From Desulfovibrio desulfuricans (GTDB lineage Bacteria > Desulfobacterota > Desulfovibrionia > Desulfovibrionales > Desulfovibrionaceae), in assembly GCA_003251995.1 (NCBI GenBank), contig QKDT01000021.1:1-6640 (forward strand): a DNA stretch of 6,640 nt, in the 5' to 3' direction. Positions 5,222-6,640 of this stretch are shown piece after piece. Both the position numbers and the translations under genes were made by a program. Every line of letters starts with the position of its first letter. Position 1 is the stretch's first letter. The notes beneath the pieces are model-generated. The model had not been told where the DNA came from. It saw only the letters and a list, made by a program, of their open reading frames with translations, and did no database searches.

Positions 5222-6214
5222 ATGTGCGCCGCGCCGGTAATCCGCGGCAGGCTGGCCCCCAGCCCTACCGGCTATATGCATCTTGGCAATGCCTGGGCTT
5301 TTTTGCTTGCCTGGCTTGCCGCCAGGGCCAGCAATGGTGAGGTGGTGCTGCGTATTGAGGATATTGATCCGCAGCGCTCACGGCCTGAATACACCGCCGC
5401 CCTTGTTGAAGACCTGGCATGGCTTGGTCTGGATTGGGACTACGGCCCAGACAAGACGGAATCTGCCGACGGGCAATGCACAGGGCCGTTTGAGCAAAGC
5501 CGCAGGGGCCAGCACTATGCGGCTGCCATTGCCCGGCTTGAAGCTGCTGGTCTGACATACCCTTGCTTTTGCACCCGCAAGGAGCTGCGCAGCATGGCTG
5601 GTGCGCCGCATGTGGATGATGCGGGTGCGCCTTACCCCGGAACATGCCGCGACCTTACTCAAGCGCAGCAGCAAGCCTTACTGACATCTGGTCGTCGCCC
5701 CTGCCTGCGATTGCGCTGCCCCTCTGGGGCCATTACCTTTACAGACGCGGTGTTTGGCCCTCAATCATACACGCTTGCTGACTGCGGGGGAGACTTTGCC
5801 CTGCGCCGCTCAGACGGCGTGGTGGCCTACCAGTTGGCTGTGACGGTGGATGATGCGCTTATGGGAGTTAATCAGGTGGTCCGCGGGCGCGACATCCTCA
5901 TTTCTACACCCCGACAGATTGCTCTTCTCTCACTCCTGGGCTATGTTGCACCCGCTTATGCGCACGTGCCCCTGCTGCTCGATGATGAAGGCGATCGCCT
6001 TGCCAAACGGCACCAGAGCCTGTCGTTGCGCTATTTGAGAGAGATGGGGGCTGACCCGCGCCGAATAATCGGATTACTTGGCGCGTTGGCGGGGTGTAAT
6101 CCCGGAGCCGGAGCTGCCAGCCCTATGGAGCTTTTGCCGCATTTTTCGCTTTTGCGCCTCAATGGCGAAGATGTTCGCCTTAGCCGCGAGATGCTACGCG
6201 CACTAGTGGCCTGA
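5222..6214 (+). CDS. gluQ: Glutamyl-Q tRNA(Asp) synthetase (GluQ-RS)
   Basis: The 330-residue protein is a paralogue of the catalytic core of glutamyl-tRNA synthetase. It activates glutamate and attaches it to the queuosine base in the anticodon of tRNA(Asp), not to a 3' end. Seen: GRLAPSPTGYMHLGN (9-23) with the HIGH-like HLGN; RIEDIDPQRS (44-53), the glutamate/adenylate pocket motif; a zinc site C115-x-C117 followed by Y138-x3-C142, the C-x-C...Y-x3-C pattern of the family; VVRGRDI (219-225); and a KMSKS-like RLAKRHQS (259-266). The anticodon-binding domain of true GltX is missing, as expected, and the length is slightly above the usual roughly 300. The start at 5222 gives the N-terminus of the family; an in-frame ATG at 5096 lies inside the rhodanese gene. 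No good Shine-Dalgarno sequence is present, so coupling to the gene four bases upstream is likely. It requires a queuosine pathway, whose first enzyme type (FolE2) is also in this window. Confidence 0.93.
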   Translation: MCAAPVIRGRLAPSPTGYMHLGNAWAFLLAWLAARASNGEVVLRIEDIDPQRSRPEYTAALVEDLAWLGLDWDYGPDKTESADGQCTGPFEQSRRGQHYAAAIARLEAAGLTYPCFCTRKELRSMAGAPHVDDAGAPYPGTCRDLTQAQQQALLTSGRRPCLRLRCPSGAITFTDAVFGPQSYTLADCGGDFALRRSDGVVAYQLAVTVDDALMGVNQVVRGRDILISTPRQIALLSLLGYVAPAYAHVPLLLDDEGDRLAKRHQSLSLRYLREMGADPRRIIGLLGALAGCNPGAGAASPMELLPHFSLLRLNGEDVRLSREMLRALVA

Positions 6215-6262
6215 TGGCCAATTTGGATACAAACACCGCTCATGTAATGACAGAGGATGTTT

Positions 6263-6640
6263 ATGACCATGCAGAACCTGGATCAGACCTTTTTGGACAA
6301 GATTTTTCCCGCAGGCCGTGCTGACGAATTTTTTGACGCGCTCTTTGGCGGCGCAGAAGAAGGCGCTTATGACATTGGCCTGGTTTGTCGCAGCGTAGAA
6401 CCACAAAAGGCCAAGCTGGCTTTTGAACTGCGCCAGCGCCCCGGCAAATGCCTGGCCTGCAACCTGACCTATGGGCTGCCCCAGGTGTTTCAGCGGCACC
6501 CCATACTCAACGTGGCTGGCGTTGCGCGCGAAGTGGCCTCTCAACTCGGCTGGCCTGCAGAATCGACCAAATGGCAGTTGGGCCACACAGAAGAGGTCAA
6601 CCGCGAATTGCACATCATCCCCCTTGTGGTGGAGTGTATA
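6263..6640 (+). CDS. Uncharacterised protein, cut by the right edge
   Basis: A frame of 126 codons stays open to the end of the window. AGAGG (6252-6256) lies six bases before ATG 6263, which is the best of three in-frame ATGs (6257, 6263, 6269). The product begins with an acidic/hydrophobic segment (QTFLDKIFPAGRADEFFDALFGGAEEGAYDI broken over residues 8-38), then RQRPGKCLACNLTYGLPQVF around C63 and C66, and an alternating strand-like end (ELHIIPLVV). It has no signal peptide or membrane segment and looks like a small soluble alpha/beta protein. I recall similar Desulfovibrio proteins carrying a clearly wrong vertebrate homeobox name in databases; that memory is unverified and says nothing about function. 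It follows gluQ by 48 bases and may belong to the same transcript. A C-x2-C pair could bind metal, but no second pair is visible in the part present. Confidence 0.75.
   Translation, partial: MTMQNLDQTFLDKIFPAGRADEFFDALFGGAEEGAYDIGLVCRSVEPQKAKLAFELRQRPGKCLACNLTYGLPQVFQRHPILNVAGVAREVASQLGWPAESTKWQLGHTEEVNRELHIIPLVVECI

Noticed and set aside
6207..6220. Perfect inverted repeat TGGCC-TGAT-GGCCA over the gluQ stop codon
   Set aside because: The stem has only five pairs and no T run follows, so it is not an intrinsic terminator. It is probably chance.

Overview
The window looks like ordinary chromosomal DNA of a sulfate-reducing deltaproteobacterium of the Desulfovibrio group. This is a judgement from protein resemblance, moderately high G+C with C/G-ending codons, and the gene mix (NikR, FolE2, a free-standing flagellar-rod-like protein, GluQ-RS). 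I have no database result to confirm the genus. No phage, transposon, tRNA, rRNA or CRISPR feature was seen.

Layout. The left end (1-753, minus strand) is the N-terminal half of biosynthetic threonine ammonia-lyase IlvA, which runs off the left edge. It has a good sigma70-type promoter at 827-855. A divergent intergenic region (754-1001) separates it from plus-strand genes. First come a seven-beta-strand lysine-methyltransferase-like protein (1002-1709), then the nickel regulator NikR (1768-2184), which overlaps FolE2 (GTP cyclohydrolase IB, 2184-2963) by one base. A 119-base gap follows. It holds a possible 23-codon ORF (3001-3072) whose stop overlaps the ribosome binding site of a small flagellar rod/hook-like protein (3083-3481). 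A clear intrinsic terminator (3494-3518) closes this unit. The second plus-strand unit is tightly packed: an NlpC/P60 lipoprotein with a long Lys/Ser-rich tail (3568-4695), a YgaP-like rhodanese membrane protein (4705-5217), glutamyl-Q tRNA(Asp) synthetase (5222-6214), and an uncharacterised protein cut by the right edge (6263-6640).

How the genes fit together. FolE2 makes dihydroneopterin triphosphate, the first intermediate for both folate and queuosine. GluQ-RS performs a late modification of queuosine on tRNA(Asp). The window therefore carries the two ends of one pathway, but in separate transcription units. NikR fused by overlap to folE2 hints at metal-linked control of a metal-dependent enzyme, although I found no recognisable NikR operator here. 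The other neighbours are not obviously linked in function.

I did not find a convincing new multi-gene system. The items most worth a second look are the cationic, probably disordered tail on the NlpC/P60 lipoprotein, the mini rod protein lying outside any flagellar cluster, the small ORF just upstream of it, the nikR-folE2 overlap, and the unassigned protein at the right edge.
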